From contig LADV01000262.1 in NCBI GenBank assembly GCA_000961805.1, positions 1 to 19,031 of the forward strand: 19,031 nt of DNA, given 5' to 3'. Origin of the DNA: Peptococcaceae bacterium BRH_c23. Its GTDB lineage: Bacteria > Bacillota_B > Desulfitobacteriia > Desulfitobacteriales > Desulfitobacteriaceae. Positions 6,295 to 14,153 of this stretch are shown piece after piece (position 1 is the stretch's first letter; the number at the start of each line of letters is the position of its first letter). A model generated the notes under the pieces. The model had not been told where the DNA came from. It saw nothing but the letters and a program-made list of their open reading frames with translations, and did no database searches. The position numbers were made by a program, and so were the translations under genes.

Positions 6295-7539
6295 TTAGAC
6301 AGTCTCTTCTGTTCCGGCTTCATTCTCAAGATCTTCATCCGTTACCAATGCATTTTCAATGAGAGTACTTAAATGATGCATCTTCATGCCAAGCTTATAG
6401 AATTTATTCATGTCGTTAAACTGGTCAATGCAGTTATGACAAGGGATGCAACCTATTTTTGCACCAGTAGCCACTAATTGATCAACTTTAGGTTTAGCTT
6501 TAATCATACGCTGCCCTTTGGTTGCCGCTACTGCTAAGGCTCCGCCACCGGCCCCACAACAAATGTTATACTTTCCTTCAGGATTCATATCACGGAAATC
6601 CATAACAGTATTTCTCAAGACATAGCGCTGTGGTTCCATGACTCCTTCCTTACGAACCGTATTACAGGGATCGTGAAGGGTCACTGGGAGTGGATTTTTA
6701 GTCTTATCGAGTTTAAGGCTGCCATCTTTTATCCATTCAGCATACTTCTCGACGATGTGGCGTACTGGGATCGGTTTACCTTTCCAGAAAGTACGGGCAA
6801 ACATTCGTGTCGATCGGAAGGCATGACCACATTCTGTAACGACAATCTCTTTAGCATTTAATCTCTCAGCTTCTTCAAAGAGCGGTCGTGAGATTTCCTG
6901 GAATTCATCATTTTTCCCTGTGAAGAGACAGATATTGGTAGCATCCCACCGCTTACTGCTAATCGTATAATTAGCTTTGGCAGCATGAAAGACGTGTAAA
7001 ATCGTCTGCAGTTCATGGGGATAGTGTTTAACCTCTCTGGCATTAAAACCAAAGATAAAATCAGCATCAGGCTTGTCTAAAGGCACTTTATAAGTAGGAT
7101 CATTCAGTTCTGCCTGAAGTTCCTCCTCAAGCCACTCTAGAGTCTCATCAAAATCGAGTTGCTCGACAGCCATCTGGTTACCTGTGCGCATATGGTCATC
7201 AGCAATGATTTGTAAATGACCGGGTGGCATTGGCGTCTTTCCTCGGAAAGCCCTTGTTATCGCGGCGATGTTAACACCCATGGGGCATTCCACCGTACAT
7301 CGTTCACACATATTGCAATTCCAGACGAATGGATCGCTAGTTAATTCTTCCCGCATTCCAAGTGCTACTTTGCGAATGAATTTACGAGGATCCTGATCCT
7401 CAATTAAATTACTATACACACAACCAGCCGTACACATACCACAAGAAAGGCAATTGGAAAAATCATAACCTTTTAATAATCCAGCCACTTCATCTCTCAA
7501 GGTAGGATCTAAGCTTTTAACTCTAATGGGTTCAGCCAT
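6295..7539 (-). CDS. HdrD/HdrBC-like heterodisulfide-reductase subunit (CCG-cluster protein)
   Basis: Predicted catalytic subunit of the Flx-Hdr complex, reducing a disulfide/heterodisulfide or DsrC-type partner in the cytosol. I chose ATG 7539 (414 residues) because a perfect GGAGGTGA ribosome binding site covers the GTG at 7551. Residues 30-40 and 75-85 each hold a CxxCxxCxxxC ferredoxin motif (HdrC part). The HdrB part has one complete CCG cluster motif: Cys292, Cys327-Cys328 (ICCGAGGG) and a final CxxCxxC at 364-370. The expected first CCG repeat is degenerate: around residues 165-245 only FTGKND and ECGHAF remain. In this respect it resembles DsrK/HdrD relatives. It is the last gene of the operon, 23 bases after flxA and followed by a strong terminator. 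Family assignment is firm; the physiological disulfide is unknown. Confidence 0.88.
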   Translation of the reverse strand: MAEPIRVKSLDPTLRDEVAGLLKGYDFSNCLSCGMCTAGCVYSNLIEDQDPRKFIRKVALGMREELTSDPFVWNCNMCERCTVECPMGVNIAAITRAFRGKTPMPPGHLQIIADDHMRTGNQMAVEQLDFDETLEWLEEELQAELNDPTYKVPLDKPDADFIFGFNAREVKHYPHELQTILHVFHAAKANYTISSKRWDATNICLFTGKNDEFQEISRPLFEEAERLNAKEIVVTECGHAFRSTRMFARTFWKGKPIPVRHIVEKYAEWIKDGSLKLDKTKNPLPVTLHDPCNTVRKEGVMEPQRYVLRNTVMDFRDMNPEGKYNICCGAGGGALAVAATKGQRMIKAKPKVDQLVATGAKIGCIPCHNCIDQFNDMNKFYKLGMKMHHLSTLIENALVTDEDLENEAGTEETV

Positions 7540-7562
7540 TCTTACTATCACCTCCGACTTGA

Positions 7563-8408
7563 TTAATATTCATTAGGGAGCTCTTTTAATTGAGCCATGG
7601 AAAAGACTGGTCCATCTTTACAGACATACTCTGTTCCGATATTGCAACGACCACAGATTCCCAAGCCGCACTTCATACGCATTTCTAAGGACGTGTAAAT
7701 TCGCTCAGGTGGGAAGTTGAGTTTTTCTAAGACAGGTAAAGTATACTTGATCATGGCTGGGGGTCCGCAAACGACAGCATAAGAGTTAACCGAAGAAGGA
7801 GCAATTTGTTCAGTAATGGTTGGAATAAAGCCAACATGTTTATTCCAGCCTTCTGCTGGCCTGTCGATGGTGGTGACCAAATTAATGTTGGGGTTATTCT
7901 CCCACTCAGCTAATTCTTCCTTGTAGAGCAATAAGCCAGGGTTTCTGGCACCGTAAATAACCGTAATATCACCATAGTCACCACGATGCTTAGGATCGAG
8001 CATGTATTTAGCTAATGAACGCAGAGTCGTAAAAGCAAAACCGCCACCGATAATGACAAGATTTTTCCCTTTAAACTCTTCGATGGGATAGTAATTACCC
8101 ATCGGTCCTCTAACTCCTACCATGGTACCCTCTTCCATGAGGTGTAAGGCATTAGAGACACAGCCTACTTTAGCTACCGAAAACTTGAGAATTCCAGGTT
8201 CAGTCGGAGAGGTTGCTATTCCAAAGGGAGCTTCTCCATGACCATAGGCGCTTAGTTCTGCAAACTGACCTGGCATATATTTGAAGTTCTCTTCATCTTG
8301 TTTGTTTAAATACTCTAAAGTAAAGGTGTTGATCAGCTTGTCTTCAGTTTCTACTAAATTTTTAACCAGCTTCATTGTTATGGGTATATAAGGATTCTGT
8401 TGCATCAT
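7563..8408 (-). CDS. flxA: FlxA-like FAD/NAD(P)H-binding oxidoreductase subunit
   Basis: This is the electron-input subunit: it oxidises NAD(P)H and passes electrons to the FeS subunits of the Flx-Hdr complex. The 281 residues follow the ferredoxin-NADP reductase/AsrB plan. An FAD barrel carries YMPGQFAEL (about 44-52) and PFGIATSP (about 61-68). The NAD(P) domain has VIIGGGFAFTTLRSL (about 118-132), VIYGARNPGLLLYKEEL and VVCGPPAMI (about 212-220). A C-terminal four-cysteine site (Cys247, 252, 255, 263 in KCGLGICGRCNIG) should bind a [2Fe-2S] cluster. Its ATG overlaps the flxB stop by 4 bases (ATGA), implying translational coupling; a second ATG three bases later could also be used. AsrB is the main alternative name, but no asrC-like siroheme reductase is present. 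Confidence 0.88.
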   Translation of the reverse strand: MMQQNPYIPITMKLVKNLVETEDKLINTFTLEYLNKQDEENFKYMPGQFAELSAYGHGEAPFGIATSPTEPGILKFSVAKVGCVSNALHLMEEGTMVGVRGPMGNYYPIEEFKGKNLVIIGGGFAFTTLRSLAKYMLDPKHRGDYGDITVIYGARNPGLLLYKEELAEWENNPNINLVTTIDRPAEGWNKHVGFIPTITEQIAPSSVNSYAVVCGPPAMIKYTLPVLEKLNFPPERIYTSLEMRMKCGLGICGRCNIGTEYVCKDGPVFSMAQLKELPNEY

Positions 8409-9430
8409 TCCACCACCAATTCTGCTTTGTTAGCCCCATCAATGACTTGTCGAATATCCATATTAACTGGGCAACTTTTTATGCAGCGACCACAGCCTAT
8501 ACACGACATAGATCCATTGTTATGGACAAAATAGTTGAACTTGTGCATTAACCGCTGACGCCAACGGGCCTTTTTCTGATCTCGTGGGTTATGACCAGAA
8601 CCATGAAGTGTAAAGAGAGGGGCCATACAGCCATCCCAGGTTCGTACTCTGGTACCTTCATTTTTTCGCACTTCCTCGGAAATATCAAAGCAATGGCAGG
8701 TAGGACAGGAGAAGGAACAAACATTACACCCGATGCATTTTTCTTGGAGAGTATCCCAAAACGGATTAGTAAACATTTTGTCAAGTTTACTGGTAATCGT
8801 TGAAACATCTACCTTGCTCGTGGTTTCTGCGCTTTTAATTTTATCAACCAAGGCTTGTTCATCCACTGTCAGTTCTGATAATGCTTCGAAACGAGCAGCT
8901 AAGGCTTGCCCTTTCTCAGTGATCACTTCTACTTCGTAGGCATCTCCGAGATCGATCAAAAATAGATCGGAACCTTCACTGCCTGCTGGAGAAAGATCAA
9001 AAACGGAGCAAAAACAAGTCGGGGCAATTTTGTTACAGGCAACTCCGATTATGACTGATTTATCACGTCGTTCAAAATAATAAGGGTCGGTATACTGATC
9101 ATTTTTGAAGACCATATCTAAGAGTTGCATCCCTTTAGCATCACACGGTCTAATTCCAAAAAGAACAGTATTTTCAACTTTTAGTTCGCTCTTAACAGTT
9201 ACCTCTTTACCCTCTTTCTTATAAGACATGAGTTTTTCATGTTGAGGGAAAAAGAAGGCTTTGGGAGGAAGCTTAGAATTTAGATAATCTTGCTTGACTT
9301 CTGAGAAGCTTTTAACTCCTTTGAAAGCAATTCCGCTAGCATCACTAACCGGAGCAATTATTTGGTACTCAGCCACTAAAGCATCAAATGCTTGGCCGAA
9401 TTTTTCTTTACTTATCTTCATTATCTTCAC
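8405..9430 (-). CDS. flxB: FlxB-like 4Fe-4S dicluster subunit (AsrA-related)
   Basis: This is an electron-transfer subunit between FlxA and the rest of the complex. The N-terminal about 200 residues resemble AsrA/hydrogenase-beta-type proteins (GIRPCDAKGMQLLD at about 92-105, then a cysteine-containing segment CFCSVFD). The C-terminus holds two clusters: CxxCxxCxxxC at 232-242, extended by further cysteines at 245 and 247, and CxxCxxCxxxC at 310-320 followed by PVN. The start is uncertain: GTG 9430 follows AAAGGAG by 4 bases, while ATG 9421 has GAGGTGA 5 bases upstream and may be preferred. It begins right after the flxC stop and overlaps flxA by 4 bases. Confidence 0.87.
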   Translation of the reverse strand: MKIMKISKEKFGQAFDALVAEYQIIAPVSDASGIAFKGVKSFSEVKQDYLNSKLPPKAFFFPQHEKLMSYKKEGKEVTVKSELKVENTVLFGIRPCDAKGMQLLDMVFKNDQYTDPYYFERRDKSVIIGVACNKIAPTCFCSVFDLSPAGSEGSDLFLIDLGDAYEVEVITEKGQALAARFEALSELTVDEQALVDKIKSAETTSKVDVSTITSKLDKMFTNPFWDTLQEKCIGCNVCSFSCPTCHCFDISEEVRKNEGTRVRTWDGCMAPLFTLHGSGHNPRDQKKARWRQRLMHKFNYFVHNNGSMSCIGCGRCIKSCPVNMDIRQVIDGANKAELVVE

Positions 9431-9431
9431 C

Positions 9432-10385
9432 TCACTCCTTTACCAAGAACTGTTCTTCTGGATCATTTGTGCTATAGACATTTAGAGCAGGTTTAACGTC
9501 TTCGTTGATCCCTGATTCATGGTTATACATTTCGTAAACATCTTTAGTCATTTTGCGATTTAAGGCCCGAATATCCACCCCTTGTGGACAGGCACGGCTA
9601 CAAGTCCCACAATCAACACAACGGCCAGCTAAGTGCAGCACACGGCCAGTTTGGAAGAGAAGATTTTCTGCACGATCCACTCCGCCTGTCAACCACCTTG
9701 GGGAATTGCAATCCACAAAACATTCCTGACAATAGCACAAAGGACAAGCATTACGGCAAGCATAACAGCGAATGCACTTGCTCATTTCTGCTTTGAAGTA
9801 CTCTTGGCGCTCGCTCTCAGATTTATCTTCCATAGCGGTAACGTCTGCAAAGGCAGTAACCTCTTGAGAAACTTCAATCAATTCGCCAACTTGGAGATCC
9901 ACCAAGACTGGATTTGGGTAACGGCAGGTTTGGCAGGTAGCATCTTTTACTTCAGTAAAAAGATACTCTTTATCCCCTTCCATTCCCTTAACGGATACTT
10001 TTCCGTCGCTTATACTAGCTTCGAGAATTTCCCCTACTTCGGCCTCGATCTTTCTCTGATCGATGACCCCTTGACAGGAAACACCGATGATATACAAGTC
10101 ATCTCTAAGCAATTGGTTTTCCTGTAACAGGACGACTAAAGCGCGACTGTCACATCCTTTAGCGACAATGGCTTTTTTGCCAGGAGTCTTAGCCACAAAG
10201 GCCGCTAAATTATTCTCGCAGGTTTCATCCCAAATCAAGGAGTCAACCTCTTGAACGGAATGCACAAAGCAAGGAGTTGCTTTTAAGGGTAAGGAACCTT
10301 TTTCGTAGCCAATAACAACGTCTACTTTTCCTTCAGCCAGTAATTGACGGGCCTTTTCTCGGATATCGTTTATGATATTATTCAT
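9432..10385 (-). CDS. flxC: FlxC-like iron-sulfur subunit with FrhB-like N-terminal region
   Basis: I chose ATG 10385 (317 residues): it has GGGGGTG upstream, whereas the longer start at 10403 lies deep in the flxD coding sequence. The ATG overlaps the flxD stop (ATGAATAA). The N-terminal half resembles coenzyme F420 hydrogenase beta-type (FrhB-like) domains, with KGCDSRALVVLLQE (about 76-89) and a CQTCRYPNP motif (about 151-159). It is followed by two ferredoxin clusters: Cys204/207/210/214 with an extra CYCQEC group right after, and Cys256/259/262/266. It is predicted to shuttle electrons between FlxB/FlxA and FlxD/HdrA in the cytosol. F420 itself is unlikely to be its substrate in this type of bacterium. 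Confidence 0.85.
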   Translation of the reverse strand: MNNIINDIREKARQLLAEGKVDVVIGYEKGSLPLKATPCFVHSVQEVDSLIWDETCENNLAAFVAKTPGKKAIVAKGCDSRALVVLLQENQLLRDDLYIIGVSCQGVIDQRKIEAEVGEILEASISDGKVSVKGMEGDKEYLFTEVKDATCQTCRYPNPVLVDLQVGELIEVSQEVTAFADVTAMEDKSESERQEYFKAEMSKCIRCYACRNACPLCYCQECFVDCNSPRWLTGGVDRAENLLFQTGRVLHLAGRCVDCGTCSRACPQGVDIRALNRKMTKDVYEMYNHESGINEDVKPALNVYSTNDPEEQFLVKE

Positions 10386-10845
10386 CCGTTGCACCCCCGT
10401 CATCTACTTTAAAGACCCCTTTATTAGGTCCAAGTGCACTAACCCGTTCGGTAACCCCTTTTACGACTTCCGCAAATCGGCCACCTTCTGCAGCTGATAC
10501 CCAAGAAAAGTTAACTCGATCTTCTTCTAAACCCACATGGGTTAGCAACGATTTAATGAGCGCAAATTTTCTGCGTGCAACATAGTTGCCACTTATATAA
10601 TGGCAATCCCCTGGGTGACATCCGGAGACCAAGACTCCATCAGCGCCATTAGCCATAGCTTTTAAGATATACAAAGGATTGATTCTGCCGGAACACGGGA
10701 CCCGAATTGTTCTAATGGTGGGTGGATATTGAATTCTGCCAACACCCGCTAGATCCGCGCCTGCATAACTACACCAGTTACACAAGAAAGCAGCAATTTT
10801 TGGATCGTACTTTTTATTTTCAGCTTCTACCTGAATTTCTCCCAT
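10378..10845 (-). CDS. flxD: FlxD / MvhD-like [2Fe-2S] subunit
   Basis: MvhD-family proteins are the adaptor that hands electrons to HdrA. All the signature cysteines are visible: FLCNWCSYAGADLAG near the N-terminus, RVPCSGRI in the middle, and GCHPGDCHY, expected to hold one [2Fe-2S] cluster. The length (155 residues) is normal. ATG 10845 is preferred to 10851 because the AAAGG ribosome binding site lies 9 bases before it and only 3 before the upstream ATG. It follows hdrA by about 40 bases and overlaps flxC by 8. Its placement next to a double-FAD HdrA fits electron entry through the HdrA C-terminal ferredoxin part. Confidence 0.9.
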   Translation of the reverse strand: MGEIQVEAENKKYDPKIAAFLCNWCSYAGADLAGVGRIQYPPTIRTIRVPCSGRINPLYILKAMANGADGVLVSGCHPGDCHYISGNYVARRKFALIKSLLTHVGLEEDRVNFSWVSAAEGGRFAEVVKGVTERVSALGPNKGVFKVDDGGATDE

Positions 10846-10885
10846 AATCATCTACCTTTCCCAATCATTATTGGCTCACAAACAT

Positions 10886-13800
10886 TTATAGGAAATTCAA
10901 CATCTCAACAATTTGCTCGTTTGTGCACCCTCTGAGGCTAATGGCTCCGCAGCGGCAACTTGAAGCACAGGCTCCACAGCCTTTACATAGAGCATCGTTA
11001 ACAACGGCTAGGCGATTGACCAAATCAACCGTGACTGCTTTGGCCGAACAAACCGCTTCACAAGTCCCACAAGCAGTACATTTACGCTTGTTAACAAAGG
11101 CATTTAGACCAGCAGATTCAACCTGATCTTTAGACAAGGCCACACCCGCGCGTCCTGCAGCGGCTTTAGCTTGCGCAATGACTTCTTCCATGTTCTTGGG
11201 ACTGTGTGCGATACCTGCCATAAAGACGCCATCAGTACTAAAATCGACTGGGCGCAATTTCATATGAGCCTCTAAGAAGAAACCTTCAGCATTTAAGGGG
11301 ATTTTGAACCACTTAGAGAGTTGTCTGCCATCGGCAGGTGCTTTAATGGCAGCAGCTAAGCAAACCACATCTGCTTCAATTTCTAAGGGGCGATCTAAGA
11401 CGTGATCTCGTACCGTTACAATCAGGGTCTCCCCTTCTTTAGTCAAGACTGGCTTTTCATTCTCACTATAACGGACAAAGATGATTCCAATTCGTCTCGC
11501 TAGCTCATAGTCCTCTTCAAAGTAACCATAGGTTCTCATATCGCGGTATAAAACGAAGACATTAGCCCCTGGATTTTTGGTTTTAACTTTAAGCGCTAAT
11601 TTAACCGATTTAGTACAGCACGTACGGCTACAGTAAGGGTTTTCTTCACAACGCGAGCCAACGCATTGAATAAAGACGAAATTCTGGGCATTTTCTATCT
11701 TTGAGTCATGGTTATAGATTGCCTCATCCATTTCAATTTGGGTCATTATTCGCTGATCTTGGCCGTATAAATATTCCTTAGGCTTGTATTCTTGCCCACC
11801 AATGGTCAGGATTGCTACACCATGTGCTATCTGTTCGCCATTTTCTAAAGTGGTTGTAAAGCTGCCTAAGAAGCCACCAACCTCTTTGATGCCCACACCT
11901 ACATGGAGTTTGATCTTGGGATGGTTGCTTACTTGGTCGATAAGCCCAGCAACAAATGCTTTCATATCTTCTCCTCTGAAGCCAGTGGAGAATCTTCGCG
12001 CAACGCCGCCTAGAACTTGGTCTTTTTCAACCAAATGAACTTCGTAACCTTGATCTGCAATGGATAGAGCACTGGTCATACCCGCTACTCCGCCTCCGAT
12101 GACCAAGGCAGCATGGTTCATGGCCATGAAGATCGGTTGAACAGGCTGTTGCATGGAAGCGCGGACAATCGCTAACTTTGTCAGATCTTTAGCCTTTTCC
12201 GTCGCTTTTTCCGGCTCATGCATATGAACCCAAGAACATTGGTCACGGATATTGGCCATGTCAAACAGGTGAGCATTTAAACCGGCTTCCTTCAACGTCT
12301 CTTGGAATAAAGGCTCGTGGGTTCGTGGACTACAGGAAGAGACCACAATTCTATTCAACTTTTGTTCGCTAATCAGAGCTTTGATCGAAGCCTGAGCATC
12401 TTGAGAACAAGCATAGATTTTATCAGTTGCATAAGCCACGGTGGGCAGAGTCTTAGCGTACTCAACGACGCTAGGGACATTGACAACGCCGCCAATATTG
12501 ACCCCACAGTGACATATAAAGACACCTGTTCGGATAACATCTCCGGCAACATCCAGTTCGGCTGGATATTCTTTTTCACTGACTAAGGTTCCCCGCTGAT
12601 CCGCTAATAAAGCGGAAGCTGATCCGGCAGCTGCACTGGCTTGCATAACAGTTTCCGGAATATCTCTGGGTCCGCTAAAGGCTCCGGCCGCAAAAATCCC
12701 TGCTTTAGAGGTATTTACTCCAGTGAGGGGTTCAAGCTCAGCAAAGCCAAATTTATTGACTTTAAGATCTAACAGTTTGGCTAATTCTTTAGAGCTATCT
12801 CCTGGTTCAATCCCCACAGATAGAACGACTAAATCAAATTGGTCAGTGCTGATTTGACCGTCTTCTGTCGAGTATCTTATGACAGCGTCTCCAGAACCAT
12901 CTTTGGCTTCGGTTACTTCATATATACGGGAACGAATGAAGTTAACTCCATGTTGATTCTTAGCACCTTCATAATACTTTTCAAAGTCTTTACCAGGAGT
13001 TCTCATATCCATGTAGAATATGGTAGTATCAACCGGTATATGGCTGTGTTCTTTAGCGATGACTGCTTCTTTTATTGCGTACATACAGCAAACACCGGAA
13101 CAGTAATTTTTATCGATTTTGACGTTTCTGGAACCGACACACTGAATCCAAGCGATCTTCTGTGGTTCTTTTTGGTCAAAAGGCCTTACCAAATGACCGT
13201 CAAAGGGCCCTGATGCGCTGAGCAGACGCTCGAACTCCAGACTTGTAATAACGCTTTTGATTTGTCCATAACCGTAGTAATCGAGGCTAGAGGCATCAAA
13301 TACTTTAAAACCAGGATTAAGAATCATCGAGCCTACTTCAACTTCAAATTCTTTGTCTTCCATCTGATGGTCTATTGCCCCAGCTTGACAGGCCTTAACA
13401 CATTTCAGACAAATGTCCTTACCTTTGGCTTTACCGCGGGTTTGATACAAACAATTCTTTTCGTCAATTCCATAGGCATTGGGGAAGGCTTGCGAATACT
13501 GTTTGAAGGCAGCTTTGCGTTTTCCTAAGCCCTGGTTGAATTCATCATCGACTTTAACTGGACAAGCTTCAGCGCAGGCTCCGCAACCCGTACATTTTTC
13601 GAGATCAATATAACGTGCCTTTTGCTTAATGGTAACTTTGAAATTACCTGCTTCTCCTGCTGTTTTGACAACTTGTGAATTGGTGTAGGTTCTTACATTA
13701 AGATGGCGTCCGCATTCCACTAATTTTGGGGATAAAATACACATCGAGCAATCATTGGTTGGGAAGGTCTTATCCAACATTGGCATAGTTCCGCCAATTG

Positions 13801-13918
13801 CTGACGATTCTTCTACCAAATGAACTAAGTATCCCGACTCTGCTAAATCCAGTGCAGCTTGAATCCCGGCAATTCCTGCGCCAACAATCAAAACAGAACC
13901 TATTTTATTTTGACTCAT
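10886..13918 (-). CDS. hdrA: HdrA-like bifurcating flavoprotein with two FAD modules (1010 residues)
   Basis: Core of the Flx-Hdr complex, expected to split electron pairs from the Flx side between ferredoxin and the disulfide-reducing subunit. ATG 13918 has AAAGAGGGG upstream. Domain order: FAD module 1 (GAGIAG at 13-18) with the HdrA-type segment TFPTNDCSMCILSPK (51-65) and an inserted pair of clusters (CxxCxxCxxxC at 109-119; Cys156, 170, 173, 177); a CVGSR...CCMYA motif (260-281); an HdrA N-terminal-type domain lying in the middle (FICHCGVNI at 467-475, Cys504, SSCSPRTHEP at 527-536); FAD module 2 (GGGVAG at 608-613, second CVGSR at 752-756 with CSRTCC); and two C-terminal ferredoxin clusters (947-957, 978-988). 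Methanogen HdrA has about 650 residues and one FAD module, so this resembles a QmoA-plus-QmoB-like fusion. It is the first gene of the operon. Confidence 0.92.
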   Translation of the reverse strand: MSQNKIGSVLIVGAGIAGIQAALDLAESGYLVHLVEESSAIGGTMPMLDKTFPTNDCSMCILSPKLVECGRHLNVRTYTNSQVVKTAGEAGNFKVTIKQKARYIDLEKCTGCGACAEACPVKVDDEFNQGLGKRKAAFKQYSQAFPNAYGIDEKNCLYQTRGKAKGKDICLKCVKACQAGAIDHQMEDKEFEVEVGSMILNPGFKVFDASSLDYYGYGQIKSVITSLEFERLLSASGPFDGHLVRPFDQKEPQKIAWIQCVGSRNVKIDKNYCSGVCCMYAIKEAVIAKEHSHIPVDTTIFYMDMRTPGKDFEKYYEGAKNQHGVNFIRSRIYEVTEAKDGSGDAVIRYSTEDGQISTDQFDLVVLSVGIEPGDSSKELAKLLDLKVNKFGFAELEPLTGVNTSKAGIFAAGAFSGPRDIPETVMQASAAAGSASALLADQRGTLVSEKEYPAELDVAGDVIRTGVFICHCGVNIGGVVNVPSVVEYAKTLPTVAYATDKIYACSQDAQASIKALISEQKLNRIVVSSCSPRTHEPLFQETLKEAGLNAHLFDMANIRDQCSWVHMHEPEKATEKAKDLTKLAIVRASMQQPVQPIFMAMNHAALVIGGGVAGMTSALSIADQGYEVHLVEKDQVLGGVARRFSTGFRGEDMKAFVAGLIDQVSNHPKIKLHVGVGIKEVGGFLGSFTTTLENGEQIAHGVAILTIGGQEYKPKEYLYGQDQRIMTQIEMDEAIYNHDSKIENAQNFVFIQCVGSRCEENPYCSRTCCTKSVKLALKVKTKNPGANVFVLYRDMRTYGYFEEDYELARRIGIIFVRYSENEKPVLTKEGETLIVTVRDHVLDRPLEIEADVVCLAAAIKAPADGRQLSKWFKIPLNAEGFFLEAHMKLRPVDFSTDGVFMAGIAHSPKNMEEVIAQAKAAAGRAGVALSKDQVESAGLNAFVNKRKCTACGTCEAVCSAKAVTVDLVNRLAVVNDALCKGCGACASSCRCGAISLRGCTNEQIVEMLNFL

Positions 13919-14153
13919 TACAACCCCTCTTTCTTCCTTACTCCTTATTAAAGATAGTTACAACAATCACAAGGAACAGTTTATTAATTCGCCATATAAA
14001 GCATAAATCCTTTCTCTATATGACAAAAATTTTAAAAATTATGTTATTTACGAAATTAGACTTATCTTTTTTAATCCAAACGGCTTAAATCCATGATTTT
14101 TTCTAGAATCCCACTCCTAGAAGTGGGATTCTAGGGTTTCTTGTACTCACTAT
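13919..14153 (-). promoter_or_regulatory. Intergenic region between addA and the flx-hdr operon
   Basis: AT-rich, 235 bases, no gene. It must carry the flx-hdr promoter, but I find no pair of hexamers with convincing spacing: TTGTCA (minus, about 14020) and TTTATAT (about 13995) are 20-21 bases apart, too far. The ribosome binding site (AAGAGGGG) is next to the hdrA start. A large hairpin lies at 14103-14134. Confidence 0.5.
14103..14134. repeat. 13-bp-stem palindrome downstream of addA
   Basis: CTAGAATCCCACT pairs perfectly with AGTGGGATTCTAG around a 6-base loop. It is 20 bases past the addA stop, but on the addA strand it is followed by AAAAAA, not T's, so it is not a standard terminator. 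Its core (TCCCACTT...AGTGGGA) matches the hairpin at 18924-18947 inside addB. Confidence 0.75.

Noticed and set aside
7563..9430. Anaerobic sulfite reductase genes asrA and asrB
   Set aside because: Both proteins are AsrA/AsrB-related, but there is no AsrC-like siroheme subunit, and the flanking MvhD and HdrA genes point to the Flx-Hdr complex.
9633..10127. 164-residue plus-strand open frame opposite flxC
   Set aside because: Antisense shadow of a cysteine-rich gene with clear domain content on the minus strand; no ribosome binding site.
14103..14134. Rho-independent terminator of addA
   Set aside because: The stem is strong, but the addA-strand sequence after it is A-rich rather than T-rich, and the palindrome belongs with the one inside addB.
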